From assembly GCA_017936685.1 (NCBI GenBank), contig JAGBFA010000010.1, positions 186,001 through 250,000 on the forward strand: DNA of 64,000 nt, given 5' to 3'. The notes below the pieces were generated by a model that had not been told where the DNA came from, made no database searches, and saw nothing but the letters and a program-made list of their open reading frames with translations. Made by a program: the position numbers and the translations under genes. This document shows, in pieces, positions 1 to 8,730 of this stretch (its first letter is position 1; each line of letters begins with the position of its first letter). The stretch comes from Alistipes sp. (lineage in GTDB: Bacteria > Bacteroidota > Bacteroidia > Bacteroidales > Rikenellaceae).

Positions 1-897
1 CATTTTCATGACTTTAAGGATCTTCTCGGTTTGCAACCCCAGGCCATAATCATAAATATATTCTGTCAGTTGCTGACCATTTATCAAGATAATAGTCGGT
101 GTGCCGTTGAGACTCTCCACGTAGTCTATTGCCCCTTTGGTATAATCCGAGGTTGTGATGAATACTCCTTTCTTAGATGGTGTTCCGGCAACGGCTCCGA
201 CAAAACTTTGAACCTCGTGTCGCTGGACATTATTACCTGTCGCGTATCGTTTTGCCTGTATGGAAATATGATTGAATCCTAAAATATCTTCTTTAATAAT
301 ACCATCGATTCCACCATCATTAGAGAGTTTTGTAACTATACCGGAATTTTTGACCTCGCCGCCATATCCCATAGCTTGAAGTAATTTCACGACTAATCGT
401 TCAAATTCTTGCGGCTGCTTACTTAATATCGTAGTGAGAATTTGAGATTGCACGTTCTGCTTTATTCTATCATATGAATCGGCCAACTCCTCTTCCGGAG
501 TCTGTTCGTCATCACTTTCTGTTTGGAAAGAGGTATTATTTATAACATTGTTTTTGGAATTCTTTTTCAGAGTCTTCGCGTTTACAGTTTTTTTGATAAA
601 CTCGTTTATTTGTTCTTTCGTGTATGAAGAGAGCATAGACAAGCCCTTTTCACTGATTTTATAATCGCCTCTTTGAGGTTTTTCCACAAGTCCCGCAATA
701 AAAAGATACGATAAAGCCCATGAAATGCGATCTAAAAAGATTTCACCATTTCCAGAAGGATACCAAGCGTTCATTTCCTCTTCCGTCAATTGAAAATGCT
801 TAGCCAAAGGTATGCGTAAATCCTTAGCTCTCATAACGACTCCGGTACTTAACTCTTTAAGTGCTTGTATCCGGATTTCTTCAAACTGCGGTATCAT
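1..897 (-). CDS. mrr: Mrr-type restriction endonuclease, 3' end beyond window
   Basis: The reading frame is open from ATG at 897 to the window edge (299 codons seen, no stop), so the gene is cut at its C-terminus. Residues 1-90 look like the Mrr N-terminal winged-helix domain (IPQFEEIRIQALKEL, then a KISEKG strand). Residues 165-290 hold the Mrr catalytic core of the PD-(D/E)xK fold: GEVKNSG, DGGIDG at 194-199 and QAKRYA at 214-219, which supply the Asp and the Gln-x-Lys half of the active site. In this family such enzymes are type IV restriction enzymes that cut modified foreign DNA. The gene is clearly more A+T-rich than its neighbours, as expected of an acquired defence gene. A perfect promoter lies 27 nt upstream. 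No methylase partner is visible. The assignment rests on motifs read by eye. Confidence 0.88.
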   Translation of the reverse strand, partial: MIPQFEEIRIQALKELSTGVVMRAKDLRIPLAKHFQLTEEEMNAWYPSGNGEIFLDRISWALSYLFIAGLVEKPQRGDYKISEKGLSMLSSYTKEQINEFIKKTVNAKTLKKNSKNNVINNTSFQTESDDEQTPEEELADSYDRIKQNVQSQILTTILSKQPQEFERLVVKLLQAMGYGGEVKNSGIVTKLSNDGGIDGIIKEDILGFNHISIQAKRYATGNNVQRHEVQSFVGAVAGTPSKKGVFITTSDYTKGAIDYVESLNGTPTIILINGQQLTEYIYDYGLGLQTEKILKVMKM

Positions 898-923
898 AAA
901 TTTATACTATTTGAATGTTATTA

Positions 924-955
924 CAAATATAATGATTTTATCATCAACGTGCAAA
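924..955 (-). promoter_or_regulatory. Promoter of mrr
   Basis: On the minus strand TTTG (952-955) is followed after exactly 20 nt by TATATTTG (924-931), matching the Bacteroidota -33/-7 consensus. The start codon of the Mrr gene follows 26 nt downstream. Confidence 0.75.
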
Positions 956-983
956 TAAACAATCCGTTGATACGCCCGTATGA

Positions 984-3137
984 CTAATTGATATTCTCGG
1001 CATCATATACGATCATGGCAGTACCGTTAACGGCATATACAGATGTCTTAGATGCAATATCAATGGCATCGCTCATCTTATAAGGAGCGGCCTCCACACC
1101 GGCACCACTGCAAATGCGCTCTGCAAGATCTTTCATTTCAACAATATATGAGAGATGAAGAGCCTTTCTAAAATAGGGATAGTGACCGCAATAGATTTTG
1201 GTTATGCCCTGCTCTTTCATTATCCGCTCCATACGCACACACGATTCATAATAGGTTTTCATCGGGACATGCGGGCGCAGTTGCAGCCACACCTGGCCCG
1301 AGCCAAAGGCATCACCGCTATAACAAGCATTCCGACTCTTATCCAGAAGGACAATAGACCCGGGGGTATGCCCCGGCATCAACACCACTTCCACCTTGCG
1401 GCCTCCGAGATCGAATACATGGCCGTCCTGTATCCAGTTGTATTTCCCGCCAAAAGGAGTGCTGCGGACATCTTTATCGGCAGGGTGCATATACACCTCA
1501 TCGAAATAGGCGATATTCCCTGCATGATCCACATGGTTATGAGTAATGACCACATATAAAGGTTTGTCCGTGATTTTACGCACCACCTTATCCAAATCCG
1601 TACATTTTGTACCGGTGTCTATCAGCATGGCGCGGTCATTGCCTTCCAGAATGTACATCGTAGTCATATCTTTGGTCTCCACCACCCAGGTCTTCTCTTC
1701 AAGCAGACTGACTGTCAGTTCATCGTTTTTATATACCTCCTGTGTCGAGGGCGCAACTACGTCCAACGGCTGAATGTAGGGTTCGTCCTGGGTGCAGGGT
1801 CTCCACTCGGGCAATGACGCGCCGTTGGGATCCCCTGTTCGGGCGAAGTTCGTCCAATAGCTTACCATACGTTCGCTCAACTCGTAGTCACCCTCCTCCA
1901 TCGGACGCCAGCACTTGCCCAACGTTCCGAACATATACCATAATTCCGAAGAGTGGAACGCACCTTTCATCTCGCCGAAGCCGCCCGCCTGAGCCATATC
2001 CTCGCCCGGCAGATCGCGGCAGAAACAATATACATAAGCCGGCTGCCGCCCCAATGACTCCTGCAACAGGCTCCACTCGACAGCCGCTTTCTTCATGACC
2101 TCGGGCGATATGTCTTCCGAGGTAAAACCTATCATATACGAAATATCCGCCGCCTCGCCGGCCTTGGCCACGTCATTCATGGGAGCAGTCAGCAGCTCGC
2201 CGTCTATACATGGGCTATACGGCAATCCGCTGAACTTCTGCTGCTTCATCATATATTTCATCAACACTTCCTGAAATCTCTCCGCAGGCCATTCGCGCAT
2301 CTGCTCCAAAGTGACGGCTCCCGCCTCGTCCCACATCGCCTTGCCCGTCTGTTCCGCCTCCGCCAGAGGCTTTGCCGCTATGATTCCACCCAGACCGCCG
2401 CCGCTCTGGATAATGGCTCGGCGGATATATCCCTTTGTCAAGGGCGAAGAGACCAAGGCCTGGACGCTGCCTGCCCCTGCACTCTGCCCCATCACCGTGA
2501 TGTTGTCGGGATCACCTCCGAAAGCGGCGATGTTGCGCTTCACCCAGCGCAATGCCGCCAGCTGGTCGAACAGACCGTAGTTGCCCGATCCTCGTCCGCC
2601 GTTCTCGGCGGTCAGCAGCGGATGCGAAAGGAATCCGCACATACCCAGACGATAGTTGACCGTCACCAAGATAACACCTTTTCGGGCATAGGCATTACCG
2701 TCGAACTCCACTTCGTGCCCGTATCCGCCCATGTAGGCACCTCCATGAATCCAGAAGATGACGGGCAGTCGGGCATCTGTTCCGGCCGCCGGTGTCCAGA
2801 CGTTCAGGTAAAGACAGTCTTCGCTGCGCTTGGGGTCGCCCTCCTGATAAAACTCCTTCCAATAGAACGTACCTGCCGTCTGGTCGCTCTGCAACGAGGC
2901 GGCACCGAACTCATCGCACTTGCGTATGCCCTGCCAGGCCGGTGCCGGCTGCGGCTTCTTCCAGCGCAGATCTCCCACCGGAGGTGCCGCATAGGGAATG
3001 CCTTTGTAAACCGTGATTCCGTTTTGTCCGGCAACACCCTCTATCTTGCCGCTCTCTATATCCAGAATCGGGTTCTGAGCATGAAGACCGGCCGATACAA
3101 GCATAAAAGCAGCGATAAATCCCAACTTTCTTTTCAT
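984..3137 (-). CDS. Secreted carboxylesterase type B fused to a metallo-beta-lactamase domain
   Basis: This 717-residue protein has a signal peptide (residues 1-20, cleaved near LHA-QN) and two catalytic domains. Residues 22-470 form a type B carboxylesterase: EDCLYLNVW at 106-114, oxyanion HGG at 131-133, nucleophile Ser219 in GQSAG, a likely acid at Glu341 and His395 in FHSSELW. Residues 480-665 form a metallo-beta-lactamase-fold hydrolase with a full metal set: HNHVDH at 533-538, His590, Asp609 and His652. Type B esterases normally end near residue 500, so this is a real two-enzyme fusion within one frame. It should act in the periplasm or on the cell surface; substrate unknown. It is a single-gene transcription unit with its own perfect promoter. 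The link region has no stop or frameshift. Confidence 0.88.
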   Translation of the reverse strand: MKRKLGFIAAFMLVSAGLHAQNPILDIESGKIEGVAGQNGITVYKGIPYAAPPVGDLRWKKPQPAPAWQGIRKCDEFGAASLQSDQTAGTFYWKEFYQEGDPKRSEDCLYLNVWTPAAGTDARLPVIFWIHGGAYMGGYGHEVEFDGNAYARKGVILVTVNYRLGMCGFLSHPLLTAENGGRGSGNYGLFDQLAALRWVKRNIAAFGGDPDNITVMGQSAGAGSVQALVSSPLTKGYIRRAIIQSGGGLGGIIAAKPLAEAEQTGKAMWDEAGAVTLEQMREWPAERFQEVLMKYMMKQQKFSGLPYSPCIDGELLTAPMNDVAKAGEAADISYMIGFTSEDISPEVMKKAAVEWSLLQESLGRQPAYVYCFCRDLPGEDMAQAGGFGEMKGAFHSSELWYMFGTLGKCWRPMEEGDYELSERMVSYWTNFARTGDPNGASLPEWRPCTQDEPYIQPLDVVAPSTQEVYKNDELTVSLLEEKTWVVETKDMTTMYILEGNDRAMLIDTGTKCTDLDKVVRKITDKPLYVVITHNHVDHAGNIAYFDEVYMHPADKDVRSTPFGGKYNWIQDGHVFDLGGRKVEVVLMPGHTPGSIVLLDKSRNACYSGDAFGSGQVWLQLRPHVPMKTYYESCVRMERIMKEQGITKIYCGHYPYFRKALHLSYIVEMKDLAERICSGAGVEAAPYKMSDAIDIASKTSVYAVNGTAMIVYDAENIN

Positions 3138-3178
3138 CGTTCCAATATCGATTTAATAAAACATCTGTATATTTTCTC

Positions 3179-3210
3179 CAAATATAACGATTCTATAATT
3201 GACTGACAAA
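3179..3210 (-). promoter_or_regulatory. Promoter of the esterase-MBL gene
   Basis: Minus strand: TTTG at 3207-3210, 20-nt spacer, TATATTTG at 3179-3186. The start codon lies 42 nt downstream. It matches the Bacteroidota consensus fully. Confidence 0.75.
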
Positions 3211-3330
3211 TAAATGTAGTGTCGATATGCACGCATTCGGCATATTTTGAAATACCCCTCGTTTTTCGAGAGCTGAACTACACATATCAGATTTGTTTAT
3301 GCGCAGATAAAAATATATGATCGGCCAACT

Positions 3331-3362
3331 GTTGTCCGGTTCATAAAATTATCATACTTTTG
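3331..3362 (+). promoter_or_regulatory. Promoter of rubrerythrin
   Basis: GTTG at 3331-3334 (one base off TTTG), 20-nt spacer, TACTTTTG at 3355-3362; the rubrerythrin ATG is 41 nt downstream. Confidence 0.65.
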
Positions 3363-3402
3363 CCATAGATAAACAAACGAAACAAACTTAAAAACAGAAA
3401 TC

Positions 3403-3939
3403 ATGAAAGAGCTGAAAGGAACACGCACGGAGAAGAATCTGTGGGAGGCGTTTGCCGGAGAGTCGCAGGCGCGCAACAAATACACCTACTTCGCATCGAA
3501 AGCCAAGAAAGATGGCTATGTACAGATAGCCAAAATCTTCGAGACCACGGCCGCCAACGAGAAGGAGCATGCAGAGATATGGTTCAAGCTGCTGGGCGGC
3601 ATAGGATCGACGGCCGAGAACCTCGCTGCCGCCGCTGCCGGCGAGAACTACGAGTGGACGGACATGTACGCTTCGTTCGCAAAGACCGCCCGCGAGGAGG
3701 GATTCGACGAGATCGCATTCCTGTTCGAGCAGGTGGGTGCCATCGAGAAGGAGCACGAGGAGCGTTACCGCAAGCTGCTCGCGAATGTCGAGGGCGGATT
3801 GGTCTTCTCGCGCGAGGGCGACATGATCTGGCAGTGCTCGAACTGCGGACATATCCACGTAGGCAAGCAGGCACCCGAGGTATGCCCCGTATGCGCTCAC
3901 GCACAGGCCTATTTCGAGTTAAAGGCGGAAAACTATTAA
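3403..3939 (+). CDS. rbr: Rubrerythrin
   Basis: A 178-residue cytoplasmic non-haem iron protein that reduces hydrogen peroxide in anaerobes. The N-terminal ferritin-like four-helix domain (residues 1-130) shows the diiron ligands Glu20, Glu53/His56 (EKEH) and the second EKEH at 115-118. The C-terminal rubredoxin-like domain has CSNC at 145-148 and CPVC at 161-164 for the single iron that feeds electrons to the diiron site. Length and domain order are typical of classical rubrerythrins. It stands alone with its own promoter and a hairpin after its stop, which suits induction under oxidative stress in a strict anaerobe. Confidence 0.96.
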   Translation: MKELKGTRTEKNLWEAFAGESQARNKYTYFASKAKKDGYVQIAKIFETTAANEKEHAEIWFKLLGGIGSTAENLAAAAAGENYEWTDMYASFAKTAREEGFDEIAFLFEQVGAIEKEHEERYRKLLANVEGGLVFSREGDMIWQCSNCGHIHVGKQAPEVCPVCAHAQAYFELKAENY

Positions 3940-3964
3940 TCGGTCATATCGAGGTATGATTCAT

Positions 3965-4000
3965 GCAGGCTCTGCTCCGTAATTTGCGGTGCGAGCCTGC
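3965..4000 (+). terminator. Hairpin after rubrerythrin
   Basis: GCAGGCTC at the left pairs with GAGCCTGC at the right, with a further GC/CCG inner stem and a short loop. Only TTT follows, so it is a possible rather than a classic intrinsic terminator. Confidence 0.45.
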
Positions 4001-4038
4001 TTTGCATATGCGTACCTCTTATTTTTCTATCGACGGAT

Positions 4039-4809
4039 ATGATACAGATAATCATCGCCCCTTTCGTCGGGACACTGTTGGGCGCATCGTTCGTGCTCTT
4101 GGCACGGGAACAGATGTCGGGCATACTGCAAAAGAGTCTGCTCGGCTTCGCCTCGGGCGTTATGGTCGCGGCATCGATATGGTCGCTGATCATACCCTCG
4201 TTGGAGATGTCGGCCGATATGGGCTCTGCGGCATGGATTCCAGCTGCCGTGGGCATTGCGGCGGGAATGCTGTTCCTGCTGCTGCTCGACAATCTGATTC
4301 CGCACCTGCATATCAACTCGTCGGAGCCGGAGGGCGTGAAGACGCATCTGGGACGTTCGTCGATGCTCGTGCTGGCCGTGACGCTGCACAACATACCCGA
4401 GGGCATGGCCGTGGGTGTCGTGGCGGCAGGGGCTTTGGCGGGCGACGTGTCGATAACGATGACCGGTGCCATGGCACTGTCGATGGGTATGGCCATACAG
4501 AATATCCCCGAGGGTGCCATAATCTCGCTGCCGCTTCGCGCCGAGGGCAATTCGCGCCGACGTTCGTTTCTCTACGGTGCCATGTCTGGCATAGTGGAGC
4601 CTGCGGCCGCCGTCGTGACGATACTGCTGATCGACCAGATGCTGCCGCTGATGCCCTATCTGCTGGCATTCGCAGCAGGCGCGATGCTCTACGTCGTAGT
4701 GGAGGAGCTTATACCCGAGGCCCAGCAGGGGCACCACTCCAACGTCGGGACGATCGCCTTCGCCGTGGGCTTCATCGTGATGATGATCCTCGACGTGGCA
4801 TTAGGATAA
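4039..4809 (+). CDS. ZIP-family metal transporter
   Basis: A 256-residue inner-membrane protein with about eight hydrophobic segments. The ZIP signature is present: HNIPEG at 117-122 and the second NIPEG at 155-159, which in ZIP transporters provide the paired metal-binding site (His117, Asn118, Glu121, Asn155, Glu158). A histidine-poor loop (HINSSEPEG, 91-99) lies between helices 3 and 4. Family members such as ZupT import zinc or other divalent metals. The gene starts 99 nt after rubrerythrin, past a hairpin, so co-transcription is uncertain. The metal cannot be told from sequence alone. Confidence 0.92.
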   Translation: MIQIIIAPFVGTLLGASFVLLAREQMSGILQKSLLGFASGVMVAASIWSLIIPSLEMSADMGSAAWIPAAVGIAAGMLFLLLLDNLIPHLHINSSEPEGVKTHLGRSSMLVLAVTLHNIPEGMAVGVVAAGALAGDVSITMTGAMALSMGMAIQNIPEGAIISLPLRAEGNSRRRSFLYGAMSGIVEPAAAVVTILLIDQMLPLMPYLLAFAAGAMLYVVVEELIPEAQQGHHSNVGTIAFAVGFIVMMILDVALG

Positions 4810-4839
4810 GCACGCAATGACGACAATGGCACACGGTCT

Positions 4840-5046
4840 GCCACTCCGAGGAGCCGCAGGCGACATGGGAGTCCCGCAGGCGGAAGAGTGTCAATCTATA
4901 CAACGGTGCACATGTCAACCAAAAGAGAGATTCTCACGTCGCAGTCATTCGACTGCTCCTCAGAATGACAAGACGGGCATATCGACCATGTACATATTCC
5001 CCAACCAGATTCTTCGTTCCATTTCATTCCACTCAGAATGACAGAA
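4840..5046. repeat. Family A hairpin cluster, copy 1
   Basis: Between the ZIP gene and the family B elements. It holds an H-type hairpin (CACTCC...GGGAGT, apical stem GCC/GGC), an L-type hairpin (GATTCTCAC...AGAATGACA, apical GCAGTC/GACTGC) and half of an M-type unit (CAGATTCTTC...AGAATGACA). No coding potential is credible here. Together with copies B1-B3 it fills the whole 750-bp gap. Confidence 0.85.
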
Positions 5047-5060
5047 CGGAGGAAATTGTC

Positions 5061-5202
5061 TCCAAAGAATTACGCGCAGATTTTTCGTCAAAAGGCGTTA
5101 GTTACAACGCAAACGACGTGAGGACGGATAGGCTGTACTGACGTACTGCCTATTCGGACGAACGAGTGCGCGGAAGCAAATGACGTCTTTTCACGAAAAA
5201 CT
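5061..5202. repeat. Family B long hairpin, copy 1
   Basis: Starts with CCAAAGAATTACGCGC, then TTTTTCGTCAAAA and ends TTTTCACGAAAAA, which pair as the outer stem. The inner stem GGATAGGC/GCCTATTC carries the conserved G-T pair. First of three tandem copies. Confidence 0.85.
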
Positions 5203-5422
5203 TCCAAAGAATTACGCGCGGATTTTTCGTCAAAATGCCGGATATGCAACTTTTTCGATAAGCCGAACGAGCAAAGCGAAGTTTACTTCGACTTTGCCGC
5301 GGCGAGAAAAAGTGCATGAAATGAACGCGACGACAGAGTGAGACGATGGGCTGTACTGACCGTACTGCCCATTGGCAAACGACGAGGAGCGGAAGCAGAT
5401 GCGGCGTTTTCACGGAAAACTT
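5203..5422. repeat. Family B long hairpin, copy 2, with insert
   Basis: Second tandem copy. Its left arm is interrupted at 5251 by the 76-nt family C insert. Inner stem GATGGGC/GCCCATT and outer stem TGCCG/CGGCG differ from copy 1 but still pair. Confidence 0.85.
5251..5326. repeat. Family C insert, copy 1
   Basis: A 76-nt palindromic segment beginning TTTTTCG and ending GAAATGAAC, nested between GCAAC and GCG of the family B element. Its core is GCAAAGCGAAG/CTTCGACTTTGC around TTTA. The other copy is at 31782-31857, at the same relative position. Confidence 0.8.
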
Positions 5423-5563
5423 CCAAAGAATTACGCGCAGATTTTTCGTCAAAAGCGGTTAGTTGCAACGCGCAACGAAAATTGGGCGGACGGGCTGTAC
5501 TTGTCGTACTGCCCGTTCACCCAATTGAGCGAGCGGAAGCAAATGACCGCTTTTCACGAAAAA
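5423..5563. repeat. Family B long hairpin, copy 3
   Basis: Third tandem copy. Outer stem AAAAGCGGT/ACCGCTTTT; inner stem AATTGGGCGGACGGGC pairs with the matching right arm. Its last base (5563) touches the stop codon of the minus-strand kinase gene. Confidence 0.85.
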
Positions 5564-6565
5564 TCAAAAGAGGTATTTCTCATTCTTAACCTTCTTAACC
5601 AACTGAAATACATGCTGCCACGCCTCCTCACCGAAAGTGGTGCCGACAACCTCTATGACCTTGCCTGAGGTGATGGCACCGATGGTGCCGCACTGACGCA
5701 AGGTAAGGTCGTCGCAAAGACCGGACAGAAAACCGGCTGCATAGAAGTCGCCCGCGCCGGTGGTATCGACACGCTTGGCGGCTGCCATGATGCCCACATG
5801 CACGACCTCGTTGCCGCGTTTTATGAGCGCGCCCTTCATGCCGATCTTGACCACGGAGAGCTCACAGATCTCGGAGAGTGCCTGCAAGGCGTTGAGCGGC
5901 TCCTCCTCACCGGTGAAGGTGCGCGCCTCGTCCTTATTGGCAAAGATGATGTCGACATAGTCGCTCACCAAGGCATGCAGGAAATCGAGATTCTCGGCCA
6001 CGACATTGAACGAGGCCAGATCGATGGCTATTTTCAGACCGTGCTTCTTGGCCTTCTGTATGGCCGAGCGGATAAGATCGTGATCCTGCACAAGATATCC
6101 CTCTATGTAGAGGCAGTCGTAGCCGTCGAACATCTTTTCGTCGATGTCGTCGGCCGAAAGCTCGCTCGCCGCGCCCAGATGGGTGACCATGGTACGCTCG
6201 CCGTCGGGCGATACGAGCGACACGCATTTGCCCGAGCGTTGTGTACTGCGCAAGATGAATGGCTCGATGTTGAGATTCTGCAACGCCTGCTCGAAGAAGT
6301 CGCCGGTGGTGTCGGCACCTACCTTGCCGATGAAGCCCACGTCGCAGCCTAAGCGCGCCATGGCGCGTATGGTGTTGGAGGCCGAGCCTCCGAGCGACAG
6401 CGAATAGGGATATCCGGCAACGCTCTTGGATATTTGTGTCTGGGTTGCCGTACCCACCAGGCTCATCGAGCCTTTGGGCAGCGAGAATTGGGAGAGCACC
6501 TTATCATTGGGCAGATTGACCAACATGTCGGTCAGGGCATTTCCTATGCCTATAACACGTTTCAT
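5564..6565 (-). CDS. PfkB-family kinase, probably adenosine kinase
   Basis: A 333-residue ribokinase-fold enzyme that phosphorylates a sugar or nucleoside with ATP in the cytoplasm. Visible marks are the N-terminal GIGNALTDMLV strand, the substrate-side GGSASNT motif near residue 56 and the C-terminal PfkB signature DTTGAGDFYAAGF with the catalytic Asp in GAGD. Length and sequence style match the Bacteroidales proteins usually called adenosine kinase, but the substrate is inferred only. The gene lies 37 nt after pfkA with no promoter between them, so the two likely form an operon. Its TGA stop directly abuts a family B hairpin, which becomes the start of its 3' untranslated region. Confidence 0.88.
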   Translation of the reverse strand: MKRVIGIGNALTDMLVNLPNDKVLSQFSLPKGSMSLVGTATQTQISKSVAGYPYSLSLGGSASNTIRAMARLGCDVGFIGKVGADTTGDFFEQALQNLNIEPFILRSTQRSGKCVSLVSPDGERTMVTHLGAASELSADDIDEKMFDGYDCLYIEGYLVQDHDLIRSAIQKAKKHGLKIAIDLASFNVVAENLDFLHALVSDYVDIIFANKDEARTFTGEEEPLNALQALSEICELSVVKIGMKGALIKRGNEVVHVGIMAAAKRVDTTGAGDFYAAGFLSGLCDDLTLRQCGTIGAITSGKVIEVVGTTFGEEAWQHVFQLVKKVKNEKYLF

Positions 6566-6602
6566 CTATCGGGTTGTTTCTGTTTGGGTTAGTAGCGTTC
6601 TA

Positions 6603-7583
6603 TCAGATCGACAATATCTTCACCAGATCGATATCGTCGTGATCTATGCGGTGCGAATGGTTGGTAGCCTTGGAGAAGGGAACGTAGACCAGTTCGCCGT
6701 TCTTGACACCTATCATCACATTGCGCTGACCGTCGCTCAGAGCCGTTATCGCAGCGGCACCCATACGCGAGGCCAATATGCGGTCGGCAGCCGTGGGCGA
6801 ACCTCCGCGCTGCAAGTGACCGAGGATCGTCACGCGGGCGTCGTACTCGGGGAACTCCTCTTTAATACGCTGTGCCAGGCCCATGGCTCCGCCAGTTTTG
6901 GGGTTCTCGGCAACAAGCACGATAGCCGAGTTCTTGCTCTTGCGGAAACCGCGGTTGACCAGATCGGCCAGCTGGTCGATTTCGGTCTCCATCTCGGGAA
7001 TTATCGCCGCCTCGGCTCCCGAGGCCAGTGCGCCGTTGAGCGCGAGGTCGCCGGCCATGTGCCCCATGACCTCGACGAAGAACAAACGCTCGTGACTGGT
7101 GGCCGTGTCGCGGATCTTGTCGACGGCCTCGACTATGGTGTTGAGCGCCGTATCGTAGCCTATGGTGGCATCGGTGCCGCCCAGATCGTTGTCGATCGTG
7201 CCGGGCAGGCCGACGATAGGCACGTCGTATTCGTCGGCGAATATGCGTGCGCCCGTAAGCGAGCCGTCGCCGCCGATTACCACCAGTGCGTCGATACCTG
7301 CGGCGCACATGTTGTCGTATGCCGTCTTGCGCCCCTCGGGCGTGGTAAACTCCTTGCAGCGTGCGGTTTTGAGGATCGTACCGCCCTGCTGTATGATGTT
7401 ACTCACGCTGCGCGAGGTGAAGTCGTCGATCTCGTTGAACACCAAGCCGAAGTATCCGCGCTTGATGCCCTTGACTTTGAATCCGTTGTAGATGGCCGTG
7501 CGCGTCACGGCACGTATGGCGGCATTCATGCCGGGGGCATCACCGCCCGAAGTCAGAATACCTATTGTCTTGATAATAGCCAT
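6603..7583 (-). CDS. pfkA: ATP-dependent 6-phosphofructokinase
   Basis: A 326-residue cytoplasmic enzyme of glycolysis that converts fructose 6-phosphate to fructose 1,6-bisphosphate. The family marks are all present: [12 protein letters not shown] near residue 12 (ATP site), GGDGSLTGA near 103, and [12 protein letters not shown] near 125-140 with the catalytic Asp of [14 protein letters not shown] sits near 255. The glycine in GGDGS favours ATP rather than pyrophosphate as donor. It is followed at 37 nt by the PfkB kinase. A -7 box (TATTTTTG, 7629-7636) stands 45 nt upstream on the minus strand. Confidence 0.97.
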   Translation of the reverse strand: MAIIKTIGILTSGGDAPGMNAAIRAVTRTAIYNGFKVKGIKRGYFGLVFNEIDDFTSRSVSNIIQQGGTILKTARCKEFTTPEGRKTAYDNMCAAGIDALVVIGGDGSLTGARIFADEYDVPIVGLPGTIDNDLGGTDATIGYDTALNTIVEAVDKIRDTATSHERLFFVEVMGHMAGDLALNGALASGAEAAIIPEMETEIDQLADLVNRGFRKSKNSAIVLVAENPKTGGAMGLAQRIKEEFPEYDARVTILGHLQRGGSPTAADRILASRMGAAAITALSDGQRNVMIGVKNGELVYVPFSKATNHSHRIDHDDIDLVKILSI

Positions 7584-7628
7584 AAATCCAAAAATTTATA
7601 GTAGTCGTACACAAATGCTGCCGACATG

Positions 7629-7636
7629 CAAAAATA
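7629..7636 (-). promoter_or_regulatory. -7 box upstream of pfkA
   Basis: TATTTTTG on the minus strand, 45 nt before the pfkA start. No clear TTTG at the -33 position was seen. Confidence 0.5.
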
Positions 7637-7689
7637 GTAAAAAAATCGAGATGTCGGCCTACGGTGCCGTAAAACAGCCACGTTGCGGC

Positions 7690-8397
7690 CTATTGTCTCT
7701 CCGTATCGATCACTTTGCCGTTCTTGTCGTAGAGCGGCTCCTCGGGCAGCAGATACCACAATATGAAGTAGGCGAATACCGACAGCAGAGCCGGCAGCGC
7801 GAGGATAACGGTCACGGCACGCACCGTTCCGACCGGACAGTTGATATACTTCGACAGGCCGCCGCACACACCGGCCAGCATGCGTTCGTCGCGCGAGCGA
7901 TAGAGATGCGTCGGATAGTCGTATGGTTCGGGCGCAGGCTCCGACACTGCCGGAGCAGCCGTTTGCGGCCGTCCGACGGCACTCTGCGCATGTTCGCGCA
8001 CGACGACTGCCGAGTGCTGCTCCCTGCGGGGAACGCTGCGCAAGGGTTGCGGTTCGGGCTCTATTGCAGAAGTCCCGATCACCTCCTCCGCATCGTCGAT
8101 GATCTGCTCGGCATCGACATTCGGCACAACATCGGCTATACGTCGTCCGAACGACTCGGGAAGTCCCACGGCCGCCTTGGCCTCGTCGACCTCGTGCAAC
8201 GATACGATCAGCCGACCGGCCTTGACCTTAGCCGCGAACAGGCGCGCTATGCGCGATTCGATGTTGTCCATCGAGCCGCTGTCGGACGCGGGCAAGCGCG
8301 AGGCTATATCGTCGAGATAACTCTCCAAAGCTGTGTATGCCTCCTCGTCCATAGTAAACGGCTGAGAAGCGATATTGACATTGACGGTCTTTTTCAT
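7690..8397 (-). CDS. PspC domain protein
   Basis: A 235-residue protein. Residues 1-110 resemble the N-terminal part of Bacteroidota PspC proteins (VNVNIASQPFTMDEEAYTAL, then an amphipathic IESRIARLFAAKV helix). A proline-rich linker (110-160) leads to a PspC domain at about 165-222: SRDERMLAGVCGGLSKY, a hydrophobic helix ALPALLSVFAYFILWYLL, and a short cytoplasmic tail. PspC is a membrane sensor of envelope stress in proteobacteria; the role in Bacteroidota is less well known. Transcription should start from the promoter inside the family D repeat 30-60 nt upstream. No PadR-type regulator sits beside it here. Confidence 0.87.
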   Translation of the reverse strand: MKKTVNVNIASQPFTMDEEAYTALESYLDDIASRLPASDSGSMDNIESRIARLFAAKVKAGRLIVSLHEVDEAKAAVGLPESFGRRIADVVPNVDAEQIIDDAEEVIGTSAIEPEPQPLRSVPRREQHSAVVVREHAQSAVGRPQTAAPAVSEPAPEPYDYPTHLYRSRDERMLAGVCGGLSKYINCPVGTVRAVTVILALPALLSVFAYFILWYLLPEEPLYDKNGKVIDTERQ

Positions 8398-8426
8398 AAT
8401 CGGTGACAGTTAAATATCTTTTCTTT

Positions 8427-8610
8427 GCAAAGATACGAATAAGTGAGGGCAAAAGCAAACTTGTTTGCATTTTGCCGAGCGAGAGTATCTTCGGCGATAA
8501 CCAAAGATACGAATAAGCCGAGAGAAAAAAGCAAGTTTACTTGCATTTTTTCCGAGGCGAAGTATCTTCGACGATAGCCAAAGACACGAAGAAAATCGGA
8601 TAAAACGGGC
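8427..8610 (-). repeat. Family D promoter-bearing palindromic repeat, tandem array
   Basis: Two full units of about 78 nt and a decayed third. On the minus strand each has a palindrome (GCAAAATGCAAAC/GTTTGCTTTTGC in the proximal unit; TGCAAGTAAACTTGC in the next), then TTATTCGTATCTTTG. GAAGATAC at the start of each unit pairs with GTATCTT of the previous unit. The rest of the gap to 8730 (about 120 bp) holds nothing recognised. Confidence 0.8.
8428..8459 (-). promoter_or_regulatory. Promoter of the PspC gene, inside family D repeat
   Basis: Minus strand TTTG (8456-8459), 20-nt spacer, TATCTTTG (8428-8435). The -33 box lies in the right arm of the palindrome. The start codon is 30 nt downstream. 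Confidence 0.72.
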
Positions 8611-8730
8611 AAACGGGGTGCAATAATGTAAGTGATTGAAATGCACGGCAACAATGGGTAGAGGCTTATGTATGATATAAACTTCGGCAAAATTTATGCA
8701 TCGACTCTACGCAGATAACACTATGCGACT

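Noticed and set aside
4840-5563. CRISPR array
   Set aside because: Repeats are unequal in length, palindromic with variable centres, and not separated by unique spacers of constant size; no cas gene is near.
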